From Armillaria gallica (taxonomy: Eukaryota > Basidiomycota > Agaricomycetes > Agaricales > Physalacriaceae), in the NCBI GenBank assembly GCA_037576215.1, contig JBANDB010000012.1, positions 2,480,001-2,544,000 of the forward strand: a DNA stretch of 64,000 bases, read 5' to 3'. The notes beneath the pieces were generated by a model. That model was not told where the DNA came from and did no database searches. It was given only the letters and a program-made list of their open reading frames with translations. The translations under genes and the position numbers were made by a program. Below, in pieces: positions 32,670 through 45,912 of the stretch. Within the stretch, counting starts at the first letter, position 1. Each line of letters opens with the position of its first letter.

Positions 32670-34340
32670 AGCTGGCTACATTTTTGCTCAAGCTATCCCT
32701 ATCCCTCGATGGATGTCACTGCCATTCATTCCGCTCTTGGTTCAGCCCACAGAGCTATCGGACGAACGGCGTCGTCGTACCTTCCTTCATCATTGTCTTT
32801 CTGTTCTGCACCGTGGCCGTCATCCCACAACTCCAAAGTTAAAAACTATCAGGGTCTCCCTACGATGCAGTACTGTATTGAGACCGGGTACTTACTGCCG
32901 CTTCTAAAAAATGGAACCATGTCGAGAAGACGAGGTCAGGGACAAAGGAGGGGCAACAACACAGAATTTTAGATGGCGATGGCCGAACACGGCGGGGTAA
33001 TACTTTTGGAGAGATAAAACTTCTCTTCGAGTCCCACAGTGATGTTACGTTACGGTGGAAACAAAAGATCTTTGCCTTTCGCTTTGTGCTTTCCAACAAC
33101 ATTTTTGCCGATAGCATAAAAATAGTACGATTAGCAGTTGAATTCGTATCTTCAGATTGACTGTTTTTGGGATCGGTTTTTATTTATTCTTTCACCATTT
33201 TCGCATTTACTTTATCAGAACGGATTTTGCTGCCCTTTTCCACGAAGGTATCTTCCCCACCTTCATAATGAACTACTGACATTACTGGTATTCTTTTGAA
33301 GACTACGCGTTTAATCCCAAAGTAATGCAAATAGACCAAGGATTTTGTTGATATCGGATAATCGAAATGTTACACTGCTGGCAGCAAGTAAGCAATTATT
33401 TAAAGTAAAAAAAGATGATCGTCTTTCAAAATAGGTCCGAGCAGAAGACGGTTCCTCACTGGGGGAAGGAAATCGTGTTTTTTGTACTCTCCCGCGCATG
33501 CAACAAAGCCGAATAACAGATTCCCAAGAGTCTGGGAGGACCTCAACTGAGCCGGTGACGCCCGAGGAACTGTTGTCGTAATTCATTGACATCACTAAGA
33601 GGACCAGGTACACCGGCATCGACTATTTTGCTGGCTACAATGTCATTAAGAGGGTTGGTGTAGTGGTTTCACTTGTGAAAGGCTATGACCAGCAGGGATC
33701 TAGGATATGTAACGTCAGAATGAGATTAAGATTAAATTTCCGTGCGTACAGAGTAAGGAAGGCTGACCTCCTAGGTTTGCTAATTCATCGGGTCCCCTTC
33801 CTCACGGATACGGTGGGTGCCCCAAACTGACAAACTCTGGGTAGGCCGGCATAGTACGAGGATTTTGGCGACTCAACGTCCCCTCCTTTCCTTATCTCCA
33901 CGGTCCCGTTGTGACTTTTCCTAACCCTTACATTCCGTCAACTGCCTCGAGCCCAAACCGCTGCGTCATGGCCGTTCATTGTGTGATCTAGACTGATTTG
34001 AGATCAGCTGTGCATGTTTGAACGGTCAGTTGGACGAGCCATGGATGTGATCACCTCGCCTCTGAGAACAAGACAAAAAGTGCGTTCAAGCTTAATTCCT
34101 TTCCTTTCAAATTCACCACATTTATAACGAGCGAGGTTGGTCCCTTGAAGCTTCAGAGTCGCCATCATTGATGCCGCATCTCAGTCGGCCTGGTGAACTG
34201 TGATGATAGAATTGTCCCGTACTGATATCGAGAGTTTGAGATCAACTCTAAAGAGACAGCGCCCCAGATAGTGGTCAACGAACGTCGAAAACGATCCGGA
34301 CCGGTGTAGCGATGGGCTGACCAGAGTCGCTCGGGCCGCC
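32670..34340. repeat. Mixed duplicated sequence without genes
   Basis: About 32900-33300 matches 40530-40900. About 33400-34310 matches parts of 43400-44050 and 58300-59340, for example GCTGACCTCCTAG near 33763 and the GACCTCCTAG part of it near 58770. No intact gene seen. Confidence 0.5.
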
Positions 34341-34349
34341 ACGCATGGC

Positions 34350-36220
34350 AAGGGTCCTGATCAAACTCGAACTGCTTCCACCACCATCTTTTCTCTTGCG
34401 GTCTTCATACAACGAATTCGAGTGTTCGCATGCTCTCTTTTAGTCAGTCAGTGTCTCTATGGCTGGACATTCTGTGATTCTTGATCGAGGAATGTGATGT
34501 TCCCTCGCGATGGTACACCCGATCGTATGGATGTTTTCCTCCTAACCTTGGATCTAGACGTCCGAGCACTGATAATGCTGCAAAGAGTATTTTATGAATG
34601 GATGTAGCACCAGGTATGTGATTTCTTCACTCTGCGTCTGCCTTATTGATCACGGAAGGGTCAGACTTGTACAATGACTCGCAGCCTAGGAAACTCCATG
34701 GGAATATCTGTTTCCCTCTTCATGACAATGTGCATCGAGACCCTTCTCGCCCTCTTCCCTGGTCCCATCAGTGTGCCGTCACCCTGATCACCGCCAAGCG
34801 CCTCTCCACAACATCGCTGCGACGTCCGTTTCCTCTCCTGCTAGTGGCACCCTCAGATCTCAGACCGTCTTCCGGATCTTGTTGTTACTTCCTGCCCTCA
34901 GCAAGCCCCAGCACCGTCATATTGCTGGAATATCCTGGAGCCCACTTTGTCTTCTCCAGTCATCGTCGTCGACCCAAGCCTCGTTCTTTCAGTGTTGTCA
35001 CCAGCCATAGGACCGATTTACATTGCTGTCATTCAAGGAGCCTCTATCTTTACCGGTGGTGTCTGTATTCCTGATGAGCAACAACGCCACGACTATTTCA
35101 CCTTGGTGGAGGCCGTTTTTCATTCCCCCGTCACGTTTACTTTCTGTATGTCCGTTATCTACCAGCTTGAGCCTTTCCAAAAAGTTGCCGCAGTTGCCGC
35201 GGCCCGAATACTCGGACCCAGTCCCACGTGAGATGACACGCTCATCAAATGGAGAGATGGAAGACGCGCCAAAGGCGTATCCTAAACCACAAGAAAGGAC
35301 GTGTTCAATACACGTGTATTTTCATGAAAGTGTGAATTTCTACTTCTCACCCCTTCGTATGGATTAGCATACCTTTTGGCAGGATGGTTGCGCCTAACTG
35401 GGCATTGCGGAGTCTTGTCAATTTTCAAAACCAGAGCTAGCAATCACACGGGTCCTTATTGACCAGGTAAGGGGCACAGTGCCTACACACGCACAACCAC
35501 TGAAGAACCTGAAATTTTCGCCCTGGATGATATATCTCAGAATGTTGATGAATGATGACCAAGAGGAGAGGAAAAGGAGGATGGAATGATGTGCAGGATC
35601 CACAAACGTTCAATATTACTGTCGAGTATCGCGGAGATAATCGGTACTCCGTCCCCGACGAATATACTCAATTTTTCTTGTCTACAAAAATCTGCTAGCG
35701 TCGCAACGAGCTTTCTACACTCAGACCTGGCTGACACTTGTACGGAAACCTCGCAAAGACTGGACCATCTTACCTCCCTCTCCTCTCATGTCGCAGATTA
35801 AATTTGATACATACACGTAGACATGCTCAAATTCTGTCCCTTCAGCACGAAATTCAGCCAATACGCATCACGGAGCAAAGTGGAGCGAATCATATAAAGA
35901 GTTCAGTTGTCGAATTTAGGGTGATCCACGCGGCTTGAATTCCTCGTGCCAGTGGACTTTGTTGTTTACAGGCTATCTCAGTAATTCGGAAATCTCCAGT
36001 GAATGAAAATGATTTAATTACAACGCGGTTACAAATCGATAGTGGAGACAGACAGGTGTTAACAAGGTACAGCAAAGAAAATGATAGATATGCTAGACTA
36101 AAGCAAAGAAAAATAATAGTGAAGGTAACTGTTATCGAAGATAGCTAGGATAGTGATACTATGGGATAGAGGGGATGATCATGGAGGATTGATGCAAGAA
36201 GACATGAATTAGGTGCCTTT
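34350..36220. other. Duplicated block and Z8 3' flank
   Basis: 34350-34930 repeats 27290-27760. A plus-strand open frame at 34646-35074 is not conserved in that copy, so I do not call a gene. The stretch 35400-36220 shows nothing recognisable. Confidence 0.45.
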
Positions 36221-36229
36221 TCCCATGGA

Positions 36230-37056
36230 TCAAGCGCCGTATGGGCCCGACCAGGATTCAGGGGGGTGAGAGTACATCGCGCTGCGATGATCCTGGTATT
36301 GGGTTGGGTATTGGAAACTCCCAGTCGCGTGATCCTCTGGCGGACCAGTATAAGGTGTACGGTTACCGTAATAGTTCGGATGTTCAGTGAAGTAATCGTT
36401 TGAGTTGTATCCTGGGGTCTGAGTGGTATAGCGTTGGATACCGGATGAGGTACTGGCAGCAGAAGGGAGGGAAGTGGATACTGGAACGAGAAGCATGCTC
36501 CTCGCGTCGCCGGACAAAATAGCGGTGTTGGACGTAGTGCTTGGGGGGGAGAATGAACGTTCAACGTCGTCGGAATAGTTCACGACAGCACTGGAGGAAG
36601 GACCACTACTGTCCGGATTAAAATAATCCAAAACAGTCCATGGCTCTGGAAGGCGATACGAGTTATCCGTAGCGATGTGCTCGCAAAATTGGGCTTCACA
36701 AGTACAACGTTGCGTTAGACGTGTCTACAGCACAAGTAATCATGAGTTCGGGATATTGTAAGAAGTAAAGAGCAGCATACCTTCTGGGCATAAGCCGCGC
36801 ATCGATTCGCGGGATAATGATTGACGACCCTCGAGACGTAGTCGGCATGCGCGGATATAACATGTCCACAGAGACCGCAGATATCCTGGGTGAAAATGAG
36901 CATTGAGAATACGGGCGAAGGTGATTATGAACGACAGCCTACCTGATCTAGTAAGGGCGAGTTCGGGGGGAAGAACCATTGGCATTGACAACGCTGAATG
37001 TTGTCAGAAGTTTGTATACATTGCCCTCTGTACGGCAAGACAATATTGGAAGACAT
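36230..37056 (-). CDS. Z8: Cys/His-rich low-complexity-tail protein (237 aa, 3 exons)
   Basis: Exons 36943-37056, 36781-36885 and 36230-36724, phase 0, open throughout. Exon 1 MSSNIVLPYRGQCIQTSDN then CQCQWFFPP; exon 3 TRLTQRCTCEAQFCEH; end ESWSGPYGA. Exon 2 reads DICGLCGHVISAHADYVSRV. The usual G-I-H is V-I-S, so one otherwise conserved His (H43 of Z1) is lost while the other ligands remain. This may reflect relaxed constraint or altered metal binding. Confidence 0.85.
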
Positions 37057-37111
37057 AGAGCGAGGGTAAGGTGCAAAGTGCAGCGGGAGGCAAGGCGATA
37101 GAGATTGGCTT

Positions 37112-37130
37112 CATCTTTGCGCGTCTTTAT
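37112..37130 (-). promoter_or_regulatory. Z8 core promoter: TATA-like box plus ATG element
   Basis: ATAAAG (37125-37130) precedes AAAGATGAAGCCAATCTC, with the ATG at 37112-37114, 58 nt before the start codon. Confidence 0.45.
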
Positions 37131-37239
37131 TTACGGTCCAAGTGATTGGCCTAAAGAAAGATCCATCTGCCCGTTGCGTGGGAAATTATATACTCGGTTT
37201 AAAAATAACCTCCAAGGCTATGGCTCTAAAAGGAAAGAG

Positions 37240-38780
37240 CAAATCAAACAAGAGACTGAACTCTCCCAGAATCTTACTTTTGTCCCCCACCCCCTCAGGC
37301 CATTCCCTCTTAGAAGCTACCTCTCTGGCGTTCTCTGGCAGACGGCGCTGGACACGTCTGCGAGATCAACTCCACATCCACTCTCCATGACTGACAAAAC
37401 ACGACTTTGTTACCGTCTGCCGTCGAGGCTTCCTTCGCTGACGCGTTGGAGGCAAGGGCGCTGACGACAACGCCCACACTTGACGGAGGACGATGGAGGA
37501 GTGAGCTAGTCGCGGGATGGTAGAGAAGAGCAGAGAACGGCGTCTCCGTCACGCCGCCTACACTTGCTGCCGCTCTCAGACTGGTTGCTCTCCCTTCCTG
37601 TCCATCATTGTCGCCTATCCTGCCCGCCAGTTGACTTCTCCGGTCGCGCCCAGTGTGCACTTTGTGTCGCCCTGGTCTACAGCGGGATCTGGCTGTCATG
37701 ATGACGGCGACATGATGGAGGCATTGCCGCCTTCCTAGAACCCATGGTCGACCTCACCGTCGCTGCCTGGTATGCACCAACTGGCCCGTATCACGATACC
37801 AGCACCATCTTCACCATGCCGCCAATGATTGCTGTCTGTTCAGATCATCCGGCCCGCCGCCAGTTGATTCGAACCCTACCGATTCCTCTTTTTTCACTCG
37901 CCTCATCCCGGCGTTGTACAAACTTCATGAGGCATTGCTCCTTTCCAGGATACGTGCTACGACTCTATAGTCTGTACCCTCTGTAAGTTCACCTCAGCTA
38001 TTGGCAACGACGGACCTCACTGTCCCTTTCTATCAGACTTCCTACCATACGTCCGTGCTCTGCCTCGTCGACGCTTAGTGCGAGACATACCTCATTGGAG
38101 CCCCCCTATCACACCTCACGATCTGCACGTCCTCCCTATTCACCACCTCCCGCCGCCTTAGGCTCCACCTCCCACACAACTTCCATCTACCTCTCCCGCG
38201 TCGTCACTTGCCTAACGTCAGAGACAATCCTGTTGCCGCTTGCACCTAGGCGATCTCCACAGTAGCCGAAGAACAGGCCCTTAGCACTGTTAGCCCGACA
38301 CCCCATCAATGCCGACGATAACGTCTGACCCCAAGGCGCCCTCATCATCGGCCGCGGAGGGGACAGATACCGTCATCCTCGTCACTTATACGAGGCGGCG
38401 ACCCGAATGTTGGAGGAAGGATGTTTGGAGCTGGGCACTACCCGTTTCTCTGCATGGACGATACACATCCCGACAGGAGCCAGGCGGTATCGCCTGTGTC
38501 TCCTTCCAGTCATTTCTCCCCTCACTCACTCGGGCGAGGATGTCACTATGCCTTCCCTAGTCTCGCTCGGTCACCGTCACCGCCTATTGTGTCATCGTTT
38601 TATGTTCTTTCTCATACAGGCTTGCTTCTACGAGGCAGGTCTCCTCCGCAGTGGCGGCAATTTCTCATTCGCCACTCACTGCGTCCCGCGAACACAGATC
38701 ATACTTGTGCGATTCCAGCATCACCCCTTCCTCTACCCAATCATGCTGCTACAGCGTCATCCACGAATATCCTCGACGTC
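37240..38780 (+). repeat. 1.6-2.1 kb repeat unit, copy 2 (5' of Z8)
   Basis: Matches 30540-32660 in order and orientation with internal deletions. The block between Z8 and this unit (37057-37240) also matches the Z7 5' flank. Confidence 0.6.
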
Positions 38781-38819
38781 TGTACCACCCTGTACCAGCT
38801 CTATTTCTCACATGACATT

Positions 38820-40440
38820 CAGGGTCGTAGAGACTGGCAGAGAAGAGCAGAGAACGGCATCTCCACCATGCCGCTACACTTGCTGCTCTTGGACTGATTG
38901 CTCTCCCTTGCAGTCCATCAGATTCATTGTCGCTTAGCCCGCCCGCCAGCTGGCTTCTCCTGTCGCGTCTAGCGTACACTTTGTGTCACCTGGGTCGAGG
39001 TTTTGCTATCATGACGAACCCATGGTCGACCTCATCATCGCTGTCTGATATGCACCAGCTAGTCCATGCCGCGATACGAGGACCGTCTCTCAACGTCGTA
39101 CAATTGGATTATGCCACCAATGACTGCTCTCCGTTCCAATCATCGTCTTCCTACCTCCGCCAGCCGATTCGTTCCCTACTCATTCCTCGTATGTTTACTC
39201 GGCCTCGTCCCGCCATCGTAAAAACTTCATGAGGTGCCTTTCCAGAATACGTTTCAGCTCCAGTGCTCCGACTCTTTAGTAGTCTGCCCTCTCTGTAAGT
39301 TCACCTCAGCTGTTGGCAATGATGAGGCCTCACCGTTGCTTTCTATCAGGCTTCCTACCATGTGTTCGTGCCGTTCCTCTTCGACGCTTGGTGCGAGACC
39401 TAGAAGGCTTTTCTCTGTTCAAGTTCTCACCGGAGTCTGACTTCAACACCTCACGGTCTGCGCGGCAGCCTCCCGATTAACGTCTCATTTTCCTTCCCTC
39501 CGCCTCGGGCTCCACCTCCCGCATAACTTCCATCTTCCTCTCCCGTATCGTCACTTGCTGGACGTCGGGGCAAATCTCGTTGCCGCTTGCACCTAGGCGA
39601 TATCCACAGCAGCTGAGAATAGGTCCGTGACGCTATGGCTCGACACCCTATCAATTCTGGTGATGTCGTCTGACCCCAATGCGCCCTCATCATCGGCTAC
39701 GGAAGGGACAGATACCGCCATCCTCTCATCACTCATACGAAGCAACACACTGCGGACTCAAAGTCAGAGGAGAGGTGCTTGGAGCGAGATACTACCTGTT
39801 TCTCTGCATGGACGACACACATAGTCCCGACTGGGGGTTCCCACGGGCCACTGGCAGGCGGTGTTGCCTCCTTATCCTTGCAACTTGCAATCATCTCTTC
39901 CTTCATTCGCGCGGGGGAGGATGTCGCCGTTTCCTTCCCTAGTCTCGTTTGGTCGCCATCGCCGCCACCGCCGATTGTCCCATCATTTTCTGTTCTTTCT
40001 CATACAGACTTGCTTCTACGAGGCACGGGTCCTCCACAAGGTGGCCATTTCTCATTCATCACCCACTGCCTCCAGCGAACAAACATCATACCATACACGG
40101 CCCTTTACGATTCCAGCATCATGAGGTTCACCTATGCATGGGGGTCGACACCGACTTTACACCCAAGCTCGGTGTTGTTCTTATTTCATGCCTTCACAGG
40201 CGCTTCCACGATAGAGAGCATTGCGATGGCACCTTTCTTACATGGCACTGTCTATGCACGGGATGGCTTCCATTGCACTCGTTCTTCGGCCAATCGTCAG
40301 TACCATCACGACAGCGCAGTCCATCGGGGACAATCGACGCTGTGCATGGAGACTAGCTGGTGGAATCGCCCAGTGGCCTATTACCTATAATCGTGCGGGA
40401 CACAATGTCTTGATCGTCAACTGGGGACACTGACGACAAA
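38820..40440 (+). repeat. 1.6-2.1 kb repeat unit, copy 3 (tandem with copy 2)
   Basis: Repeats 37500-38720 and extends to sequence matching 32320-32640. A 203-codon plus-strand frame at 39779-40390 exists, but its protein is not conserved in the other units. Sequence at 40530-40900 continues the match to 32900-33300. Confidence 0.6.
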
Positions 40441-40899
40441 TGCGGAGGAGAGCGCTGGTAGAGTGAACGCAAGTGTTAAAGAACAAGAAGTTGATTACAT
40501 GTCTCCTCAAGCTATCCCTCCCTCGATGGATCATAGGTTTGTGTAGGCGATGGCTGAACAAAGCGGGATAATACTAGGAGAAATCACAAGACCTCTTCGA
40601 GTCCCACGGTAATGCTGCGGTGGAAACACAAGGTCTGTGCCTTTCGGTCTGCGTTTTTCCAACAACACATTGACTGATAGCAACAAAGTATTAGGATTGG
40701 CAGTCGGGTATTCTGTATCTTCCAATTGACTGTGATTGGCTTGGGGATCGTTTGACCTATACTTTCACTATTTTCTCATTTACTTTATACAAACGGATCT
40801 TTGCTGCCCTTTTCCATCTCCTGTATGACAAATAACCTATGACGCTAGCCCATTCATTGCGTTGAGTAAACCTTACCTTGTTCATGGTATTCTTTTAGA

Positions 40900-41510
40900 T
40901 TACGCGTTCAATTTCAAAATAATACCTACCCTTGGAATCCGTCTCTACAACGACAAAGCGATACGGTATAGCTAAGGTACACGGGCCAAGGAGGATTTTT
41001 TGGATATCTAGATTCAGACCCTGCAATCCGGCTTTTCCCATAACCATGCCCGACCTCGAAGAAAGTGAACTGTATTCAATTTGCACGGTTCACTCTGGAA
41101 GAACCAGTATCTCAGTACCACTTTTAACGGGGAACTGCTCGGCAGCAGAAAATAGCGAACATACACTAAGCGGAAGGATATAATAAATGCCGTGTCTACA
41201 CCCAAGACGCCCAGCTCCCGAGCGCGGAGGTTACGAGTAGTTTTCGCGTTGAAAATCGAGGCCGCCTGTTTTACTGCCTTCATTGTCGCCCCGGCGCCAC
41301 TTTTCCGTGCTGTACCATTGCCCCGCAACCCCAAACCATCAGCATCTCCTTATGACGACGTAGTGCATCGGGACCACGCTCTGAAGAAGCGGTCTCCGAG
41401 TCTGGTACCAAAGTCGCCGTCTAGAAAACGGAGGCGCCGTGAAGTGAGCGGGTGACAGCAGGACAAAGCAGGATAAGAGTTGAGATAACTCGTTTGCATG
41501 ACTGAAACAC
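40900..41510. other. No gene recognised
   Basis: A minus-strand frame at 41014-41334 has no recognisable domain. Nothing else is supported. Confidence 0.4.
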
Positions 41511-41516
41511 ACAATG

Positions 41517-41665
41517 TCCCGATACAGTAACTCGCAGGCGGCCGAGGAGTGATTTTCACACGATCTCCCGATGCAGTAATCGTAGGCGGCCGAGGAGTGA
41601 TTTGTGCAATCAAACGATCTCCCGATGCAGTGGTCGTAGGCGGCCGAGAAGTTATTTTTGCGATC
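41517..41665 (+). repeat. Three tandem copies of a 46-54 bp unit upstream of Z9
   Basis: Units at 41517-41565, 41566-41619 and 41620-41665, each with TCCCGATRCAGT, then AGGCGGCCGAGRAGT, then CGATC. The array ends about 20 bp before the Z9 TATA box, a position suited to an upstream activating sequence (inference). Confidence 0.8.
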
Positions 41666-41683
41666 TCGTTACATCTCTCTCTC

Positions 41684-41705
41684 TATAAGTGTCGCAATGA
41701 ACCCT
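41684..41705 (+). promoter_or_regulatory. Z9 core promoter: TATA box plus ATG element
   Basis: TATAAG at 41684-41689 precedes ATGAACCCTC from 41697, 46 nt before the start codon. Confidence 0.55.
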
Positions 41706-41742
41706 CACTTCCCTCACCTCCTCTCCTGCATTCTTGTCCTCA

Positions 41743-42428
41743 ATGTCTTCGACAAACTTGGCATCTTCACTCAGAGGACAGTGCGTCGAGCATACTGATT
41801 ATGCCTTCTGTCTCTGTTCGCGCTTCTTCCCTGCCCGTGATGTGAGCCGGTATCTTGATCATGTCCTCCCTGTGCTCATAGCCCCTTCCAGGCCCACTAC
41901 TGTACGTGTGGACACGGCATTCACGCGCATGTCGACTATATATCCATGGTCGTTCACCATTGCCCGGCGACCCACTGTGCGGCTTATGTCCAAATGGTAG
42001 GCCTTCAACTCCATGCCTATGGATAAAATTGATACAATTCACCGTAGACCCCTCAAACTCAAGAATGCACATGTGCAGCTCTGCTCATCGACCACGTCCC
42101 TATCGTGAATCCATACAGAACACCCGCTGCTCTTCCTTCCAGGGCGGAATTCTTCGCGGGCGGGGCCCAAAGCAATGTAGCTATCACTTCCAATGCTGTC
42201 GCGGCCAGTTCTCCCAATATTGCGAACCTCACGCTATCCCCTCCGCCCCTTGTTCCCTCTCCTCACCAATTCTATCCATCGGAGCCTATTATCCAGGCTG
42301 ATATTCCTGGTCATTACCCGCACACGGATGACGGGTTCGATGTCGGCATGACGAATGGCCAGCTCTATGATCACTCGAACGTGACATACAGCATAGCGCC
42401 AGACATGAATGCAGCTTCGTACGCTTAG
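41743..42428 (+). CDS. Z9: shorter Cys/His-rich family member (194 aa, 3 exons)
   Basis: Exons 41743-41841, 41892-41996 and 42048-42428, phase 0. Exon 1 MSSTNLASSLRGQCVEHTD then CLCSRFFPA, spliced at a GTGAGC donor. Exon 2 is AHYCTCGHGIHAHVDYISMV...HC, 105 nt. Its first pair is C-x-C instead of C-x2-C, because the first Cys is shifted one place. Exon 3 opens TQECTCAALLIDH, where the Cys of C-x-H is Ile, as in Z10 and similar to Z4. The tail is short, Pro/Ser/Tyr-rich, and ends AASYA, with only the final YA of the terminal motif. Open throughout. Confidence 0.8.
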
Positions 42429-45170
42429 GACCTCGACGGCCCACGACCAAGACAGTAGCCTCCACGAAAAATTCCATATTCCTAATATTCATGTCGTTCC
42501 TCTCTCTTTTACCACCGTTCGTACAACCCTCGATGTGCGATCATCAACATGCTATTCATGCCTTACGGGGCTTCCAATCGATCGTTAACTCCCATCTACG
42601 TCGCTCCCATTTGTATCAGAGAGGTTCCAAGATTTCTCCCTGTCGCTTTGTATAATTGACGACGGACAGTCTATTTCATTCATTTTTTTTGTTGAAAGTT
42701 GACGTCGCTTTATTGTTTGTTGTTAGCTTTGTAGGGTATCGTTTTGATTATCCTTTGCTATCGGATCGCAACTTGTATATTATTTAAAAACCCTTCTTAG
42801 CTCATGTTCTTGTCGTCTGTATTGCTTTGGCGTACTAGTCTCAAAAAAATAACCATGAGAAATTTTCATTTAACGCCGTGAAGAACCGGGTACTAACAAA
42901 TATTGTGATATCTGTGCGTAAAAGAGTAGCGAAAACTGAAGATTTTGATGAATAGCGTGTGCAGATGGTGTAAGAATAATCGTGATCCTAATAAGTGTCT
43001 ACCGGCAAGCCCGATAGCCTGTCTCAACATTTTAAAGCCATCAATACAAGGGATATCAGACGAGACAGTCGGAAAGACGCAGGACTTTGGTTCTGCTAGA
43101 TTTTTTCGTCTTCAGAACGCGCAAAAAACCCGATGGCCCAACAAGGCGGGTTGGACAACTAATCTGAAAACAGCAATAATATCATCTCAACAAATAATAA
43201 GACTGGCTCTCGACGTCCACGACAGGCTCATGCCCGTGTTTCCAATACTGTGAACGATTTGATGACATCAGCCCGTCTCCCTGGGTTGAAGTAATAATAA
43301 CGAGACCGCGCGATTGTACAAAGCCACATACTCGTCGTATTTCTCTCTCAGGCTACAATCGGTCGTCTCCGTTCTCGAAAGCCTTGAGGTGTATGCCGAA
43401 GCGAAGGGAAGAAGAGATTTTCAAACTAGATCTCAGCAGAAAACACAAACTTCGAGAATTTCCAACGGTACCGAGATGCATTTAAGCGTAGAGCGCTGGG
43501 GGTATCTCGGTCGTAAGGATCCTCTCTGGGAGAAGGACATGTTCTTGTGTTCTTCCGAGTCCGCAACGAGGCTGCCTCCGACGATTAAGCACCTAGGATA
43601 CTTTGTAGGACGTTTAGAGGGGTCGAAGAGAATACCTCCCGGCCCGAGGTGAGGATTTTCGGTTTTCATACCATTGGTAGAGCGACGAAGAAGACCAGGT
43701 GTACAGACATCGATTGTGCAGCCAACACTCTGAGATAGTTGCCCAGCGCCGACTACTACGTCGTTGACTAGGATCCGGGCGAATTTTGACCAGTCGGTCT
43801 TTCAGAGTCACAGCGTTGTTTTTTGGTGAGTTAAAATGTGTAGAATCGTCCTGTGTTGATATGGATGTTCGAGCTTGAGATTTTGAGATCAAAAGACAGA
43901 GAGCCTTGAATGGGTCGTGGTGGATCATCGAAGGGATTCGGCAGCTCGGACCTCTTCGTCGGTCGACTAATTCAGGGCACAAAATCAAACCAATTTCAAA
44001 CTCAAAATCAAACTCTTCTTTTACCATAATCGCGACCTTCTAACAGGAAACAGACCTGTCGGTAGTTGCCCCTGCCGCCCCCGGTAGTTCACATTGCTAC
44101 CGCGCTGACGACGGCTCAAATCACAGCATCCTCTCGCACACCCCATAATTGGAGACTCCGAAGTGCTCCAATTCTGGGACGCTCGCTCCGGCGAATTTCG
44201 TTCTTAAAGGCAGATTGACGCAAGAGACAACATTAGCAATGCCCTGACTGCTACTTTACCCTAGTCGTATTCATCTTCATTCGACCACCGTCCCCACCAA
44301 CGGTACCGTGAATCGACTGTCATAACCACACGAGCGTGGAGGTTGAATTGGCAGATGGAGGAAACGTGGGTGGTAGACTGGAAGGAAACTTGAGGGTGAC
44401 GCTGGGGTACGGCATACCTATATCCCGGTATTGACTATGGCTGACACTCTGGGTTCAGTGACGCTGTCTCCAGCCCAATTGCTCATACACGAGAGTTTTG
44501 GCAGCATAGACTCCTGCAATCCATCGACATGACTCGCATCTGATTCACTTTGCCGTTTCCTGGTCACCCTTCCCTCCCTCACGGCTTTACTGCTCCCGGT
44601 GTCTTTTCTTTCTCGTTGCCTGGCTCTTCTCTGCATTCATCCCACATCCCGCTATACGTTGTATAGACCAACGGTGGCGTTAGAGGCCTCTGTCCCTTTG
44701 ACGCCGGCCAATCATTGTTTCAACGTTCACAGATCGGCGTTTACGAACCGTCTTTTCCCAGTTTGCGTATACCCTGGTCCGCGCGCACGTATCATGAATT
44801 ATGATTGACGCGAGCTTTGCATATCAGTGCAGAAGCGCCAGGTAGCTTAAATAGCGGATCGAGTCGATGGCGACGAGGACACCAATGAGGCCATGGCTAC
44901 TGGCTTGGCTGCTACCAAATCGTTGACCCATTCGTCTGCTAGACACTATGGTATTGGACGTAGAAGGTGTAAGACGCGTTCATTTAGGATCAGTTTGGCT
45001 AACTGATACCACGTATGATTTCAGAACAAAGCAATGCGATAAAACTGTAAAATGGTACCCAAAGCAAGAAAAAGCGGGACAATATACAAGATGTATATAT
45101 ACTTTTGTCGTCAGACTTGGTCATGACGCGTTACTTTCCACTGAACGAACGAACAATGGAATCCTTTTGT
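42429..45170. other. Duplicated intergenic sequence
   Basis: No supported gene. 43400-44050 resembles 33400-34310 and 58300-59340. 44560-44930 resembles the Z5 flank at 23860-24300, and about 44880-44950 resembles 60250-60330. A 137-codon minus frame at 43614-44027 lies in the repeated part and is not conserved. Confidence 0.45.
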
Positions 45171-45176
45171 CGATAT

Positions 45177-45912
45177 CTATCCGAGCTGACCCGCCCAGGC
45201 CTCCGCGCCATGCGCCGTGCTGTAGGTCGCAGTCGGATAATCCTCGTGAAATCTCGCGCTCGAGTCCTGGACGTTAACGCTGTCCTGGTGCTGAGCGCCG
45301 TAAAAATCCTCCACTCCGGGGTGGGAATGAGCGTCGATATGAGTGATGGCCATTTGAATAACGGGTTGCAGGGTGGGTGTGAAGATCATTACGCCACCGT
45401 AAGAGTAGGATGGGGCGTCGTTAGTAGATGGAGCGGGCATGGGTACCGGAGTGAACGGGATGTTGGTCGCGTTGCCGGTGAATGCATTGGTATGGAAAGG
45501 GAGAACATCCGCCCCGTAGGGCAGAGGCGTAGGCGAACGATACGCATTCATGACTGGCATATGCTCGATGAGAGACGCGGAGCATGTGCAAGCTTGTACC
45601 CGGGGCGTCTACAGGGATGCATGAACATTATTGCAGACATCACGACCGGAGGGCATCTACCTTCGGATATTACGCAGCACAGTTCATCGCAGCGCACTGA
45701 TGGACGAACATTGAAATGTAATCGACATGCGCGTGAATGCTGTGTCCACACCGACCGCAGATGTTCTAGGACTGAGCACGGGATATGCCAGGCGAAGATG
45801 AACCGGGGCCTACCCGATCGAGGGTTGACGCGAACGATAGGCACTGACAGAGCTGGAGGTTGTCAGTGTCCTCGATGCACTGTCCTCGCGACAGTAAAGC
45901 TGCTGGTGACAT
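45177..45912 (-). pseudogene. Z10: family member with a stop in exon 2
   Basis: Exons 45814-45912, 45661-45765 and 45177-45608. Exon 1 MSPAALLSRGQCIEDTDN then CQCLSF; exon 2 NICGRCGHSIHAHVDYISMF; exon 3 TPRVQACTCSASLIEH; end EAWAGQLG. Exon 2 keeps its 105-nt length, but the conserved AYVQK end reads TAA-TAT-CCG-AAG, placing a stop at 45670-45672. The long tail frame is open, so the break may be recent. The long plus-strand open frame over this region (45105-45923) is antisense. Confidence 0.7.

Noticed and set aside
39779..40390. 203-codon plus-strand open frame
   Set aside because: The protein is not conserved in the homologous units at 31.8-32.4 and 38.4-38.9 kb. Pyrimidine richness explains the open frame.
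41517..41665. CRISPR-like array
   Set aside because: Three adjoining units with no unique spacers in a eukaryotic promoter region. Ordinary tandem repeat.
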